Shown: positions 50,720-60,887, counted from the first letter of the stretch. The stretch is DNA of 64,000 bases from Streptomyces cavernae (GCF_004023625.1 NZ_RPDJ01000005.1:310001-374000); one strand, 5' to 3'. Notes: a model not told the origin generated them from the letters alone. Made by a program: numbers and translations.

Positions 50720-52912
50720 TCAGTTTTCCGCGGGGCGCTCGAGTGCCACCTTGGGCAGCCATCGGGCGAGCGGGGCGGGCAGCCACCAGGCCCACTTGCC
50801 GAACAGCTGCATGAGGGCCGGGACCATCAGACAGCGGATGACCAGCGCGTCCATCAGGATCGCCACCGCGAGGCCCAGGCCGAACTCCTGGAGCATCCGG
50901 TCGGCGCTCAGCATGAAGGCGCCGAACACCACGATCATGATGGCCCCGGCCGCCGTGATCACCTTGCCGGTGGCGGCCAGTCCCTCCCGCACCGCGAGGG
51001 AGTGATCCTTCGTGCGTTCCCACTCCTCGTGCATGCGCCCGACGAGGAACACCTCGTAGTCCATGGAGAGCCCGAACACGATCGCGAAGATCAGCACGGG
51101 GAGGAAGGCTTCGATCGGGCCCGGCTGCACCCCGAAGAGGCCGTGCTGGAACACCAGGGTCATGGCGCCGAGCGCGGCAGTGATCGAGATCAGGTTCAGC
51201 AGCGCTGCCTTGATGGGGATCAGGATCGACCGGAAGACCATCATCAGGAGCAGGGACGACAGCCCGACCACGACGGCGATGAAGAGCGGCATCCGCTTCG
51301 AGACGGTCTCCGAGAAGTCCTGGGAGGCCGCGGTGGCCCCGCCGACGAGGACCTTGGCACCGGTGTCGCGCTCGAGTTTCGGGGCCACGTCGTCGCGCAG
51401 GTGGTGTACGAGGTCGGCGGTGCCCTTGTCCTGCGGTGACGTCGTCGGGTAGACGAACACGGTGGACAGGGCGCCATCCTCGGAGGGCACCGCAGGGCTG
51501 GCCGCCGCCACACCGTCGGTCTTGGCCAGTGCGGACGACACGGTCTTGCCGGCTGCCGCGTCTCCTTGCGTGAGGACGACCAGCGGACCGTTGAAGCCCG
51601 GGCCGAAGCCCTCGGCGAGCAGGTCGTACGCCTGCCGGGACGTCGTGGTCTTCGGATCGTTGCCCGCGTCGGCGAAGCCGAGTCGCATGCCGAGCGCCGG
51701 TGCGGACAGCGCCAGCAGGGCGATGGTGGCGGCCACCAGAGCCGGCAACGGCCGACGCTGTACCGCTGAGGCCAGGGCCCGCCAGCGGCGTCCTTCGGCC
51801 TTGCCCTTGACGGCGGTCTTGGCGGCGTGCTTGAGCACATGGCGCTGGATGCGCTTGCCGAAGAGCGCCAGGAGTGCGGGCAACAGGATGAGCGAGGCGG
51901 CCATGGTGGTCAGCACGGTCAGGGCCAGCGCGAGGGCCACCCCCTGCAGCGAGCCGAGGCCGAGCGCGACCAGCCCGAGCAGGGCGATGATCACGGTGCA
52001 GCCGGCGAAGAAGACCGTACGGCCGGCGGCGTCCAGGGCCTTGCGGCCGGCATCGGCCGGCTCGGCACCGTCGGTGAGTTCCTGCCGGTAGCGGTAGAAG
52101 ATCAGCAAGGCATAGTCGACGCCGACACCGAGTCCGACGAGCATCGTGATGGGCGGCGTGAAATCGGCGACAGTGAAGACGTGTGAAGCGAGCACGATCA
52201 GGCCGAGGGCTGAGCCGACCGCGAAGAGAGCGGTGATGAGCGGCACAGCAGCCGCTACCAGGGAGCCGAAGAGCAACCCGAGAATGACCAGGGCGGCCGC
52301 GATGCCCGCCAACTCCGCTGTCGGACTGCCCTTCTCCTCGGCGCCGCGTACGGCCTCGCCACCGACCTCGACCTGGAGATCGACTGACGCCGCGCCCTTG
52401 GCGGTGTCGATGATCTTGGCGACGTCCTCCTTGGGCACGGTCTCGGCCTTGCCGTCGAGCGTGACGGTGGCGTAGCCGATCGTGCCGTCCTTGGACACGG
52501 CAGAGGCGTCGACGTACGGGCTGCGCACATCGGCGACGCTCGGCAGTCGCTTCACCTCGGCCAGCATCTTCTCGACCGCGGCCTTGGGCGCGTCGATGCC
52601 CTGACTGTCCTTGAGGACGATTTCGACGCTGTCCCCGGCCTGGTCGGAACCGTGCTTCGTGAACAGGTCGGTGGCGGTCTGCGAGTCGGTGCCCGGCAGC
52701 GCGAAGTTGTTCTTGTAGGCGGCGCCTGCCGCTTGCGAACCCAGCGTGACGGCGGCCAGGACGGCCACCCAGAGCAGCAGGGCGGTCCAGCGGTGCCGTT
52801 GCGCCCAACTGGCGAGGGCTCCGAACCGTCCGCCGGGCGGCCGCTCAGGCGGATCGGGTCGGCCCGCTGCGGGTGGGGCAATGGACGCGGCTGCGCCGCG
52901 GGTGGGAGACAT
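50720..52912 (-). CDS. MMPL-family (RND-type) exporter (730 aa)
   Basis: Two-fold repeated MMPL structure: an N-terminal membrane segment, a large extracytoplasmic domain (YKNNFALPGTDSQTATDLF), then five or six segments with LGVGVDYALLIFYRYRQEL. A second domain and segments with FGLSMDYEVFLVGRMHEEW follow. Such proteins export lipids, siderophores or antibiotics with proton motive force. ATG 52912 (MSPTRGAAAS) is the natural start, but the ribosome site is weak. It follows a small membrane-protein gene by 17 bp. Confidence 0.87.
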   Translation of the reverse strand: MSPTRGAAASIAPPAAGRPDPPERPPGGRFGALASWAQRHRWTALLLWVAVLAAVTLGSQAAGAAYKNNFALPGTDSQTATDLFTKHGSDQAGDSVEIVLKDSQGIDAPKAAVEKMLAEVKRLPSVADVRSPYVDASAVSKDGTIGYATVTLDGKAETVPKEDVAKIIDTAKGAASVDLQVEVGGEAVRGAEEKGSPTAELAGIAAALVILGLLFGSLVAAAVPLITALFAVGSALGLIVLASHVFTVADFTPPITMLVGLGVGVDYALLIFYRYRQELTDGAEPADAGRKALDAAGRTVFFAGCTVIIALLGLVALGLGSLQGVALALALTVLTTMAASLILLPALLALFGKRIQRHVLKHAAKTAVKGKAEGRRWRALASAVQRRPLPALVAATIALLALSAPALGMRLGFADAGNDPKTTTSRQAYDLLAEGFGPGFNGPLVVLTQGDAAAGKTVSSALAKTDGVAAASPAVPSEDGALSTVFVYPTTSPQDKGTADLVHHLRDDVAPKLERDTGAKVLVGGATAASQDFSETVSKRMPLFIAVVVGLSSLLLMMVFRSILIPIKAALLNLISITAALGAMTLVFQHGLFGVQPGPIEAFLPVLIFAIVFGLSMDYEVFLVGRMHEEWERTKDHSLAVREGLAATGKVITAAGAIMIVVFGAFMLSADRMLQEFGLGLAVAILMDALVIRCLMVPALMQLFGKWAWWLPAPLARWLPKVALERPAEN

Positions 52913-52929
52913 CCGTGAATACCTCGGAT

Positions 52930-53133
52930 TCAGCGTGAGTGGCCGGGCGGGAGAAACGCGCCCACTACGGCGCCGCACAACGTGGGCACGCCGATCGCCA
53001 GGACGGCGAACAGCCCGCCGATCTCCAGGAACAGGGCCCCGGCGGCCGTGACCAGCAGAATTCCGGCGGCAGCCCCGACGAGCGCGCCGACGAATGCCGC
53101 CGATGCCCGTGCGGGGGAAGTGGGTTCGTTCAT
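52930..53133 (-). CDS. Small two-span membrane protein (67 aa)
   Basis: A short N-terminal hydrophilic tail is followed by two hydrophobic helices (VGALVGAAAGILLVTAAGAL and FAVLAIGVPTLCGAVVGAFL). No family is recognised. It lies immediately upstream of the MMPL gene on the same strand, so it may be an accessory subunit of that exporter. No clear ribosome site precedes ATG 53133. Confidence 0.6.
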   Translation of the reverse strand: MNEPTSPARASAAFVGALVGAAAGILLVTAAGALFLEIGGLFAVLAIGVPTLCGAVVGAFLPPGHSR

Positions 53134-53249
53134 GCCGTTGATCGTGCATGCGCGACGGGGCCGGGGTCGTCAGCCTCCGGCCGACACCAGGCGTACCCCA
53201 GTGGATGCAGCCTGCCGCCGCGTCGTACCCCAGGAGTTGCGGGGCGTGC

Positions 53250-53628
53250 CGCAGACGGTCCGCCGGGCGGACCGTCTGCCTGCCTGGACGGTCGCCGGCC
53301 CTGCGGGGCGGATCGTCTGCCTGCCGGACGGTTGCCGGCCCTGCTGGGCGGTCGCCTACTCCGCCGGGCGGGTCGCCGGCCCCGGCTGCCGGACCCACGC
53401 CGACTCCGCCCGCCGGACCGTCGTCCCCGCCGGACGGCTGTCGTCACCGACTGCCGGACCCACGCCGGCCTCGCCCGCCGAACCGTCGTCTCCGCCGGAC
53501 GACCGTCGTCCCCGCCGAACCGTCGTCCCCGTCCGCCGGACGCACGCCGACTCCGCCCGCCGGACGGCCGTCCTCCCCGCCGGACCCACGCCGACCCGCC
53601 CGCCGAACCGTCGCCGCCGCCCGTCGGC
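53250..53628. repeat. Degenerate GC-rich repeat region
   Basis: About 380 bp made of imperfect repeats built from CGCCGGACGG, CCCACGCCGACTC and CGTCGTCCCCGCC segments, with no reliable reading frame on either strand. It lies just after the stop of the response-regulator gene. Bases 53134-53249 also hold no gene I can support. Confidence 0.65.
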
Positions 53629-54297
53629 CTATTCCGCCAGCCAGCCCGGGCTGACCATTCCGGACTCGTAAGCCAGCACCACGACCTGCGATCTGTCCCG
53701 CGCCCCCAGCTTCGACATGATCCGGCTGACATGCGTCTTCGCCGTCGACGGTGCCAGCACCAGCCGCGCCGCGATCTCGTCGTTCGTGAGCCCCGCGGCC
53801 ACCAGCCGCATGACCTCACGCTCGCGGTCGGTGAGGACATCGAGCCGGGGATCCGGTTCCGGGCCCCTCACCCGGCCCGCGAACTCGGCGATGAGCCGCC
53901 GGGTGACCGACGGACTGATCAGAGCATCACCCCGGGCGGCGACCCGCACCGCCTGCAGCAGTTCCTCCGGCTCCGTGTCCTTCACCAGAAAGCCCGTCGC
54001 CCCCGCGCGCAACGCCCCGTACACATAGTCGTCCACATCGAAGGTCGTCAGGATGACCACCTTCACCGACACCAGCCGCTCATCACCGGCGATCACCCGG
54101 GAGGCCTCCAGACCGTCCATCCCCGGCATCCGGATGTCCATCAGGACCACGTCCGGCCCTAACTCGCGGCAGGCCGAGACCGCGGCCTGCCCGTCCGCGG
54201 CCTCCGCCACCACCTCGATGTCGTCCTCGTCCTCCAGGATCGACCGGAACCCGGCCCGGACGAGCCGCTGGTCATCCGCCAGCAGGACCCTGATCAT
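53629..54297 (-). CDS. NarL/LuxR-type response regulator (222 aa)
   Basis: Receiver domain with RVLLADDQRLVRAGF (acidic pocket), VVLMDIRMPGMDGLEA (phospho-acceptor Asp near 54) and ATGFLVKDTEP (Lys). The C-terminal LuxR helix-turn-helix has LTDREREVMRLVAAGLTNDEIA. It pairs with the histidine kinase 3 bp upstream, forming a two-component system. Targets are unknown. The MMPL exporter nearby is a candidate. Confidence 0.9.
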   Translation of the reverse strand: MIRVLLADDQRLVRAGFRSILEDEDDIEVVAEAADGQAAVSACRELGPDVVLMDIRMPGMDGLEASRVIAGDERLVSVKVVILTTFDVDDYVYGALRAGATGFLVKDTEPEELLQAVRVAARGDALISPSVTRRLIAEFAGRVRGPEPDPRLDVLTDREREVMRLVAAGLTNDEIAARLVLAPSTAKTHVSRIMSKLGARDRSQVVVLAYESGMVSPGWLAE

Positions 54298-54300
54298 CAG

Positions 54301-55458
54301 CTACCCCAACTCCATCGGCTCTCCTGCGATCCCGTACGGCAGCCGTGCCCGCACCGCGAATCCGCCCTCCGACCGCGGGCCCGCGGTCAGTTCGCCACCC
54401 AGTGCCCGCGCCCGCTCCGACATGCCGGCGATCCCGCTGCCGCCACCCGCCCCGGCCGGGCGGGCCGCCGAGCCCCGGCCGTCGTCCTCGACAGTCAGGG
54501 TCAACTCCCCGTTACCGTAAGCGAGTCGGATGGTGACCTGTCCGGCGCCGCTGTGCTTGGCGGCGTTGGTCAGCGACTCCTGCACGATCCGGTACGCGGC
54601 CAGGTCGACCGGGGCGGGCAGCGAGCGCTCAGCCCCGGTCCGCTCGATCCGCACCTCGAGCCCCGCCAGCTTCGCCGAGGCCACCAACTCGTCCGCGCGG
54701 GCCAGCCCCGGCGCGGGTGCCGTGGGCGCCTCCTCGTCGACCCGGCGGAGCACGCCGAGGGTGGCCCGTAGCTCCCGCAGGGTCTCCCGGCTGCTCGCCT
54801 TGATCGCGCCGAGCGCCTCCTCGGCCTGGGCGGGGTCCCTCTTCAGCCGGTGCAGTGCAGCACCCGCCTGCACGTTGATCATCGAGATGTTGTGCCCGAT
54901 CACATCGTGCAGCTCGCGGGCGATGCGCAGCCGCTCCTCCGTGGCCCGGAGCCGCGCCTCCTCCTCGGCGTAGGCCACCCGGCTGTGCCGCACGGTGCCG
55001 AGGGCCACGACGGCCACCAGCCAGCCGGCGAGCATGAACACGGCCGTGCCGTTGACATCGCCCTTGCCTGCGAGGGTGCCCGCGGACACACCGATCACCA
55101 TGGTCGCCGCCATGGCGATGGCCGCCTGCATCCGGCCCTGCGCCGCGATGGCGTACAACGCCACGATCGGGACGATGATCAGCGGCCCGTCGATGTCGCT
55201 CAGCAGGTAATAGGCGCCCGTGGTCACCGCCGTGCACCAACCCACCGTCACCGGGTACCGGCGCCGGAACAGCAGCGCTCCGCACACCGCCGTGATCAGT
55301 AGCCAGGACGTGATCAGCAGGGGTATCGAGTCCCCGCCGCTGTTCAGCCGCTGCCCCTCAGCGCCAAGCGCCACCACCACGAACACGCCGCCGGCCAGCG
55401 CGGCGTCAGCGCGGGCGCCTCGAGGCAGCCGAAAACGGGACGGGTCCAAAGGCAGCAC
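54301..55458 (-). CDS. NarL-family sensor histidine kinase (385 aa)
   Basis: N-terminal five- or six-span membrane part (about residues 15-150), then HisKA_3 dimerisation helix RIARELHDVIGHNISMIN with the phospho-His. A HATPase domain follows (AAKHSGAGQVTIRL, VEDDGRG, GIAGMSERARALGG). GTG 55458 (MLPLDPSRFRL) is taken as the start. The ribosome site is weak. It is followed directly by its response regulator on the same strand. Confidence 0.88.
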   Translation of the reverse strand: MLPLDPSRFRLPRGARADAALAGGVFVVVALGAEGQRLNSGGDSIPLLITSWLLITAVCGALLFRRRYPVTVGWCTAVTTGAYYLLSDIDGPLIIVPIVALYAIAAQGRMQAAIAMAATMVIGVSAGTLAGKGDVNGTAVFMLAGWLVAVVALGTVRHSRVAYAEEEARLRATEERLRIARELHDVIGHNISMINVQAGAALHRLKRDPAQAEEALGAIKASSRETLRELRATLGVLRRVDEEAPTAPAPGLARADELVASAKLAGLEVRIERTGAERSLPAPVDLAAYRIVQESLTNAAKHSGAGQVTIRLAYGNGELTLTVEDDGRGSAARPAGAGGGSGIAGMSERARALGGELTAGPRSEGGFAVRARLPYGIAGEPMELG

Positions 55459-55659
55459 GCGTCCATTCTGCCCGCAGTGCCGATCACAGGGGGCAACCCG
55501 GGGGACAGCCTTCGACAGGGGGCTTCATCATGTCCTCTTGGCAGGCGTGCCACAGGAGTTCGGAGAATGCGCGGTCCTCCGGTCGCGACCTCAGGATTGG
55601 TCTAATCTGAAGCCGCTGAACGACCTTTCGGGGCAACCAAGTGTGAAAGGCGACCTGTT

Positions 55660-55794
55660 ATGTCGCTGCGTGCCGGGGAGGAGGATGCCGTCGGGTCCAA
55701 CGCCCGGACTCGCCGGCCTCGTCGGCCGAACCCCTCCACCGGCCGCGCTCTCCCCGCGCTGCTCACCGGCCTCCGGGCGTCCCCTTCCCGGTGA
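55660..55794 (+). CDS. Doubtful small ORF (44 aa) in the intergenic stretch before the MBL gene
   Basis: ATG with AAAGG about 10 nt upstream. The product is Arg/Pro-rich and ends in RALPALLTGLRASPSR. TAATCT at 55603-55608 could be a -10 for transcripts that continue into the MBL-fold gene. The frame stops 44 bp before ATG 55839. I recognise no family and it could be a 5' leader only. The rest of 55459-55838 shows nothing else. Confidence 0.25.
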   Translation: MSLRAGEEDAVGSNARTRRPRRPNPSTGRALPALLTGLRASPSR

Positions 55795-55838
55795 CCGGAT
55801 CGCACGGCCACCCACACCCATCGCGCGAGGAGCCCGAC

Positions 55839-56402
55839 ATGACCGCCTCCTTCCATCTGCTGACCACCGGTTACGCCGACACAAGGGTGGCCAGTACCGT
55901 CACCCTGCTCGTCGACGACGAGACCGTGGCGATCGTCGACCCCGGCATGGTCGCGGATCGCCGACTCATCCTTGATCCGCTCAAGGACCGCGGACTCGCC
56001 CCTGAGGACGTCACGGACGTGATCTTCAGCCACCATCACCCGGACCACACGCTGAACGCGGCCCTGTTTCCCGAAGCCCGCTTCCACGACCACATGGCCA
56101 TCTACCACGACGACATCTGGGAGGACCGGAACGCCGACGGGTACCGGCTCTCCCCGTCGATCGCGCTCATGACGACCCCCGGGCACACCGCGGAGGACGT
56201 CAGCACCCTGGTCACAGCCACCGAGGGCCTGGTGGTCCTGACCCATCTGTGGTGGACCGCCCAGGGACCGGCCGACGACCCCTTCGCGCCCGACCGCGAA
56301 CAACTGCGGGCAGCCAGAGAGAAGGTCCTGGGCCTCGGCCCGGCCCTGATCGTGCCGGGACACGGGGAACCCTTCGTGCCGTCGTCGTCGACTCCCCTCT
56401 AG
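55839..56402 (+). CDS. MBL-fold metallo-hydrolase (187 aa)
   Basis: Metallo-beta-lactamase fold with the zinc motif FSHHHPDHTLN (HxHxDH), TTPGHTAEDV (third His) and the C-terminal VPGHGEPF. The family resembles small MBL hydrolases of unknown substrate (MBLAC1-like). ATG 55839 has GAGGAG upstream at good spacing. It stands alone between the kinase gene (divergent) and the phosphatase gene. Confidence 0.85.
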   Translation: MTASFHLLTTGYADTRVASTVTLLVDDETVAIVDPGMVADRRLILDPLKDRGLAPEDVTDVIFSHHHPDHTLNAALFPEARFHDHMAIYHDDIWEDRNADGYRLSPSIALMTTPGHTAEDVSTLVTATEGLVVLTHLWWTAQGPADDPFAPDREQLRAAREKVLGLGPALIVPGHGEPFVPSSSTPL

Positions 56403-56670
56403 CCGTCTTTCCGGCCGTGTTTCCAGCCGTGTCGACTCCGGCCGGAACCGCCTTCCCCGGGCGTCCGACGCCCTACGGTCTCCACGCCGTCCGGGGGAAG
56501 CGGGGGAGAGCGGCGACGACCCGGCAGTCCGGCCGTAGGTGTCCATGGGTGGGGACCTTGGTGCCGCCGGTTGAGCGGGGAATGTTGCCGCGGGATGCTG
56601 GAGGAAGCGCCCGCGAAGGGTGACAAGCGCCGTGCCGGGGCGCGGCGGGGAACGAAGTCGGGACACTCCC

Positions 56671-59145
56671 ATGGACGACCAACCCGACACCACACCAGAG
56701 GGCGCGGCAGCGCCCGAGGACTTCGCGGTCGTCATCGACGACCGCGAAGCCGTCATGGTGTGGAGCGACGGAGCCCGCAGACTGCTCGGGTACGAGCCCG
56801 AGGAAGTGGTGGGACGGCCGGCCGCCGACCTGCTGGCCGCGAAGCTGCCCACCGCGCTGCGGCGCCACCTGGCCGCCACGGAACCGTGGACGAGCGATGT
56901 GGCGCTGCGCAACCGGGACGGCGACCATGTCACCGTGCAGCTCCGGGGCACCCCGCTGGCGGACGCGCGCGGCAGGACCCACTGGGTCGTCACCCCGGCA
57001 GCGGTGACGTACGCCTCCGGACCGTCCGACGCGGGGACGGCACAGCTGTGGGACCTCGCACTCGCGCAGCTCCCGCTGCCTGTGGCCGTCTACGACGGTG
57101 AGGCACGGTTCGTCACCTGCAACCAGGTGATGAGCCGTGCCATGGGGCTGACGCCGGAGGAGATGAGGGGCCTGACACTGTGGGAGATCTATCCCACCCC
57201 GCCCTTGGACGAGATCGACCGCCTTCAGCGGCAGGTCGTGCGCACCGGCGAGATGATCTTCCGCGAGGAGCAGCCCTTCAGGGCCTCCGGTGAGGTCCGC
57301 GATCACGCATGGTCGCTCTTCCTCTCCCCGCTGAAGGACCGGGCGGGCGGGGTGCTGGGAATGTCGGCCCTGGTGATCGACATCACCGAACAGTACTGGG
57401 CCCGGCGTCGCCTGGCGGTGCTGAACGACGCCGGCGTGCGCATCGGCAGCACTCTGGACGTGACCCGGACAGCCGAGGAACTGGCCGAGGTGGCGGTGGC
57501 GGGGTTCGCCGACTTCGTCACCGTCGACCTGCTGGAGTCGGTCGTCCAGGGACACGAGCCGCATCCGATAGCGCCCGACACGCCGGTCGTCCTGCGCAGC
57601 ACCGCACAACGGTCGGTGCTCCCGGGGTGCCCGGAATCCGTGGTCCCGGCGGGCGACACCGACGTCTGCCCGCCCGGCTCCCCGCCGGCCCAGGCACTCA
57701 TCACCGGCCGGGGCGCCTCCTATCGTGTCGGCGACCCGCTGCTGCGCGAGTGGTCGACGGCCTCCCCGGCCCGCGCCGAGAGAATGAGACGGTTCAAGAC
57801 CCATTCGGTGATGATGGTGCCGCTGCGCGCCCGGGGCGTCACTCTGGGGGTGATGCAGCTCGTGCGGCACCGTACCGCGGATCCCTTCGTCGAGGACGAT
57901 GTGCTGCTCGCCGAGGAGATCGCCGCCAGGGCGGCGGTGAGCATCGACAACGCCCGCCGCTACACCCGCGAGCACCGGACCGCGCTCACCCTCCAGCGCA
58001 GCCTGCTGCCCGAGCGGCTGCCGGGTGCGGAGGCGGTCGGCCTCGCCTACCGGTACCTCCCCGCAGGTTCCGGCGAGGAGATCGGCGGGGACTGGTTCGA
58101 CGTCATCGCACTGTCCGGGGGACGGGTCGCGCTGGTAGTGGGCGACGTCGTGGGCCACGGCGTGCACGCCTCGGCCACGATGGGCCGCCTGCGCACCGCG
58201 GTACGGACCCTCGCCGACGCCGATTTCCCGCCCGACGAGCTGCTCACCCGGCTGGACGACCTGGTCATCCGCCTCGACCGGGAGGAAGGCCCGGAGACGC
58301 GGGGGCAGGCGGAGGGGGCCTCCGGAGAGGTCGGGGCCACCTGCCTCTACGCCGTTTACGACCCCGTCGCCGGCCGCTGCGACCTGGCGCGGGCAGGGCA
58401 CCCGCCGCCCGTCCTGGTGACCGCCGACGGCACCGCACAAGTCCTGGACCTGCCCGCCGGACCGCCGCTCGGCCTGGGCGGACTGCCCTTCGAGGCCGCC
58501 CGGATCGACGTGGACGAGGGCAGCCTGCTCGCCCTCTACACCGACGGCCTGATCGAGGTCCCCGACCGCGACATCGACGTCGGACTCGACCTGCTGAGTG
58601 AAGCGCTGCGCCGCCCGGCCGCCGACCTGGAGGAAACCTGCGACGAAGTGCTGCGCAGGGTACCGCCCGCACCCCCTGCCGACGACATCGTCCTGCTCCT
58701 GGCCCGCACCTCCACGCTCGGCGCGGACCAAGTCCACACCTGGCAGCTGCCCGTGGATCCCGCGGCCGTCGCCGGGGCCCGCAAGATGGTGGCCGAGCAG
58801 CTGGACACCTGGGGGCTGGCCGACCTCGAGTTCGCCACCGAGCTGATCGTCAGCGAGCTGGTCACCAACGCCATCCGTTACGGCAGTGCCCCCATCCAAC
58901 TGCGGCTCATCCGCGCCGACGCGCTCATCTGCGAAGTCTCCGACGGCAGCAGCACCGCCCCGCATCTGCGGCGGGCCCGTGTCTACGACGAGGGCGGACG
59001 CGGACTGCTGCTCGTCGCCCAGGTCGCCGAGCGCTGGGGCAGCCGCCAGACCTCCGCCGGCAAGACGATCTGGGCCGAACAGCCGCTGCCCGAGGAGGGT
59101 CCCGGCGAGCTCGGCAGCCTGCACAAGGCGGGGCTGAGAACCTGA
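56671..59145 (+). CDS. PAS-GAF-SpoIIE phosphatase-HATPase sensor protein (824 aa)
   Basis: Multi-domain signalling protein. Two PAS-like domains cover about residues 18-110 (MVWSDGARRLLGYEPEEVVG) and 130-245. A GAF domain covers about 260-440. A PP2C/SpoIIE phosphatase domain covers about 455-680 (GGDWFDVIALSGGRVALVVGD, GHGVHASATM). A C-terminal anti-sigma-type HATPase covers about 690-815 (LIVSELVTNAIRYG, GGRGLLLVAQVAERWG). It probably senses a signal and adjusts an anti-sigma-factor antagonist system, a layout common in Streptomyces. ATG 56671 was chosen. GTG 56620 upstream is possible. Confidence 0.88.
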   Translation: MDDQPDTTPEGAAAPEDFAVVIDDREAVMVWSDGARRLLGYEPEEVVGRPAADLLAAKLPTALRRHLAATEPWTSDVALRNRDGDHVTVQLRGTPLADARGRTHWVVTPAAVTYASGPSDAGTAQLWDLALAQLPLPVAVYDGEARFVTCNQVMSRAMGLTPEEMRGLTLWEIYPTPPLDEIDRLQRQVVRTGEMIFREEQPFRASGEVRDHAWSLFLSPLKDRAGGVLGMSALVIDITEQYWARRRLAVLNDAGVRIGSTLDVTRTAEELAEVAVAGFADFVTVDLLESVVQGHEPHPIAPDTPVVLRSTAQRSVLPGCPESVVPAGDTDVCPPGSPPAQALITGRGASYRVGDPLLREWSTASPARAERMRRFKTHSVMMVPLRARGVTLGVMQLVRHRTADPFVEDDVLLAEEIAARAAVSIDNARRYTREHRTALTLQRSLLPERLPGAEAVGLAYRYLPAGSGEEIGGDWFDVIALSGGRVALVVGDVVGHGVHASATMGRLRTAVRTLADADFPPDELLTRLDDLVIRLDREEGPETRGQAEGASGEVGATCLYAVYDPVAGRCDLARAGHPPPVLVTADGTAQVLDLPAGPPLGLGGLPFEAARIDVDEGSLLALYTDGLIEVPDRDIDVGLDLLSEALRRPAADLEETCDEVLRRVPPAPPADDIVLLLARTSTLGADQVHTWQLPVDPAAVAGARKMVAEQLDTWGLADLEFATELIVSELVTNAIRYGSAPIQLRLIRADALICEVSDGSSTAPHLRRARVYDEGGRGLLLVAQVAERWGSRQTSAGKTIWAEQPLPEEGPGELGSLHKAGLRT

Positions 59146-59215
59146 GGCACTCCTGGAACACTGCGGTGGCGCCGTTCTCCGGGTACGCGCACAGACCGTG
59201 TTGCCGCAGAGAGAC

Positions 59216-59250
59216 GATCGGCATCGCGGGGGAGGTCCGCGATGCCGATC
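59216..59250. terminator. Perfect 14-bp hairpin between convergent genes
   Basis: GATCGGCATCGCGG, loop of 7 nt, CCGCGATGCCGATC. It sits between the phosphatase gene (plus) and the MFS gene (minus) and likely terminates both. Confidence 0.8.
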
Positions 59251-59282
59251 TCGTAGGAGGTTCTCGGCGTGAATCCAGCCGG

Positions 59283-60569
59283 TCAGCCGGCCGGCTGCTC
59301 GATCGGTTGCGGAGCGGCCATCGTCCGGCGGCGGGCGGAGAGGGCGAGTCCGGCGGCGCCGAGCGTACCGGCGATCGCGAGTACGCCCACCGCGTTCGTC
59401 AGGCTGCCGACGGCGGCGGTGAGGGCGAGCACGACGAGCGGGCAGATGAACTGGCCGATGAAGAAGGAACCGGTCCACAGGCCGGTGCCGCGGCCCCGGT
59501 CGGCGTACTCGAGCTTGGACATCGCCAGCGTGAGCAGGCTCGGCAGCATGATGCCGCCGCCGAGGCAGTTGATCACGGCACCGATGGTCAGCACCACGGG
59601 GTTGGGAGCGAGCCACATCACCGCGAAGCCGAGGGCGCACAGGCCGAATACGGGGGGCAGCCAGTTCGACGGGGTGCGGACCGACTTGGCGAAGACGCCG
59701 GCGCCGATCACGACGGCGAAGCTGGAGACGGCGGTGGCCAGACCGATCATGCCGGGGTCGGTCACGCCCATGTCGTCGAGGAGGAAGGCCATCTCGACCG
59801 GGACTGTGTAGAAGACGACGGCGCCGAAGACGGTCAGCGCGCACGTCCCGGCGAGCGGCCGCCAGGGGAAGCCCCGCTTGACCGGCTCGGAGATGGTGGC
59901 GGCGGGGGAGGGGGCGGCGGTCCGGTCGGCCGGACGGGGCTTGGGCAGGAAGGCGGCCATGGCGGGGGCGAGCAGCAGGCTCACCGCGTAGGCCCAGAAC
60001 GGTGTGCGCCAGCCGGCCGATCCGGCCGCGCCGCCCAGCACGAAGAAGGCCGTCGCGGAGATCGAGGCGCACATCGTCTGCAGGGCGAGGTAGCGGTCGC
60101 GCTGCTTACCGGAGTAGTAGTCGCCGATCAGAGTGGTGCAGCAGGTCATGATGGCGGCCTCGGCGACGCCGACGAGGGCGCGGCTGGCGACGATCGCGCC
60201 GAGGGAGTCCAGCCACAGCGGGGCGGTGCCGAGGATCGCGTACAGCACGGTGGAGACGACGAGCAGGCGTTTGCGGCCGAGCCGGTCGACGATGACGCCG
60301 GCGAAGGGGGCCAGCAGGGCCAGGGAGAGCGCGGGGACCGTCAGGGCCATCGGGACGAGCGCGTCCACGCCCGGCACGGCGGCGAAGTGGTCGCGCATCT
60401 GCGGCAGGACAGGGGCGATGAGCACGGCGCCCAGGATGGGCAGGCAGCTGCCGGCCATCAGCAGTGTGATGCGCAGCAGGTGGCCGAGACCGGACACGGT
60501 CTCCTCGGACGGGCCGTCCTCGACAGCTGCGAGCGTCGGGGACGGGAGCGGGGGCACGGGTGCAGGCAT
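59283..60569 (-). CDS. MFS transporter (428 aa)
   Basis: About 12 membrane segments in two halves, with the MFS motif A-like loop DRLGRKRLLVV after segment 2 and a charged loop (KPRPADRTAAPSPAATISEPVKRG) in the middle. ATG 60569 (MPAPVPPLPS) is the natural start. Upstream frame is low complexity. Such proteins move small organic acids, aromatics or drugs. The neighbouring LysR/FAH/cyclase genes suggest an aromatic acid or its breakdown product. Confidence 0.85.
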   Translation of the reverse strand: MPAPVPPLPSPTLAAVEDGPSEETVSGLGHLLRITLLMAGSCLPILGAVLIAPVLPQMRDHFAAVPGVDALVPMALTVPALSLALLAPFAGVIVDRLGRKRLLVVSTVLYAILGTAPLWLDSLGAIVASRALVGVAEAAIMTCCTTLIGDYYSGKQRDRYLALQTMCASISATAFFVLGGAAGSAGWRTPFWAYAVSLLLAPAMAAFLPKPRPADRTAAPSPAATISEPVKRGFPWRPLAGTCALTVFGAVVFYTVPVEMAFLLDDMGVTDPGMIGLATAVSSFAVVIGAGVFAKSVRTPSNWLPPVFGLCALGFAVMWLAPNPVVLTIGAVINCLGGGIMLPSLLTLAMSKLEYADRGRGTGLWTGSFFIGQFICPLVVLALTAAVGSLTNAVGVLAIAGTLGAAGLALSARRRTMAAPQPIEQPAG

Positions 60570-60887
60570 GCGGGAACTCCACCTGGCGTAGCGGGAAGGG
60601 GAAGGGGAGGTGCGGCACGTGTGTGGGGTCGCCCCGGGCGTGAGGCAGGGGCGGAGCGGGGCGCACCGATGACTGCCGTGGCGTCGCGACGGGCCGGGTT
60701 GCCGGGCGCCTGCGCCGACCCGGCAGCGGTGCGTTGTGCGGCTCAGGCGCCGGGTCGACACGACTATGGGGTACCGCGTTGGTCCTGCCTAGCCCCCGTC
60801 CGATCGAGATCGAAGATGCGGATCATTCGTGTCCTGGATGCTGCCGGGCCCTCGCCACCCCAGCCGCAGCCGCGGCGGCGCACGGTT

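Noticed and set aside
56473..60072. 1199-aa minus-strand open frame
   Set aside because: Spans the phosphatase gene on the opposite strand, with repetitive composition typical of antisense frames in high-GC DNA.
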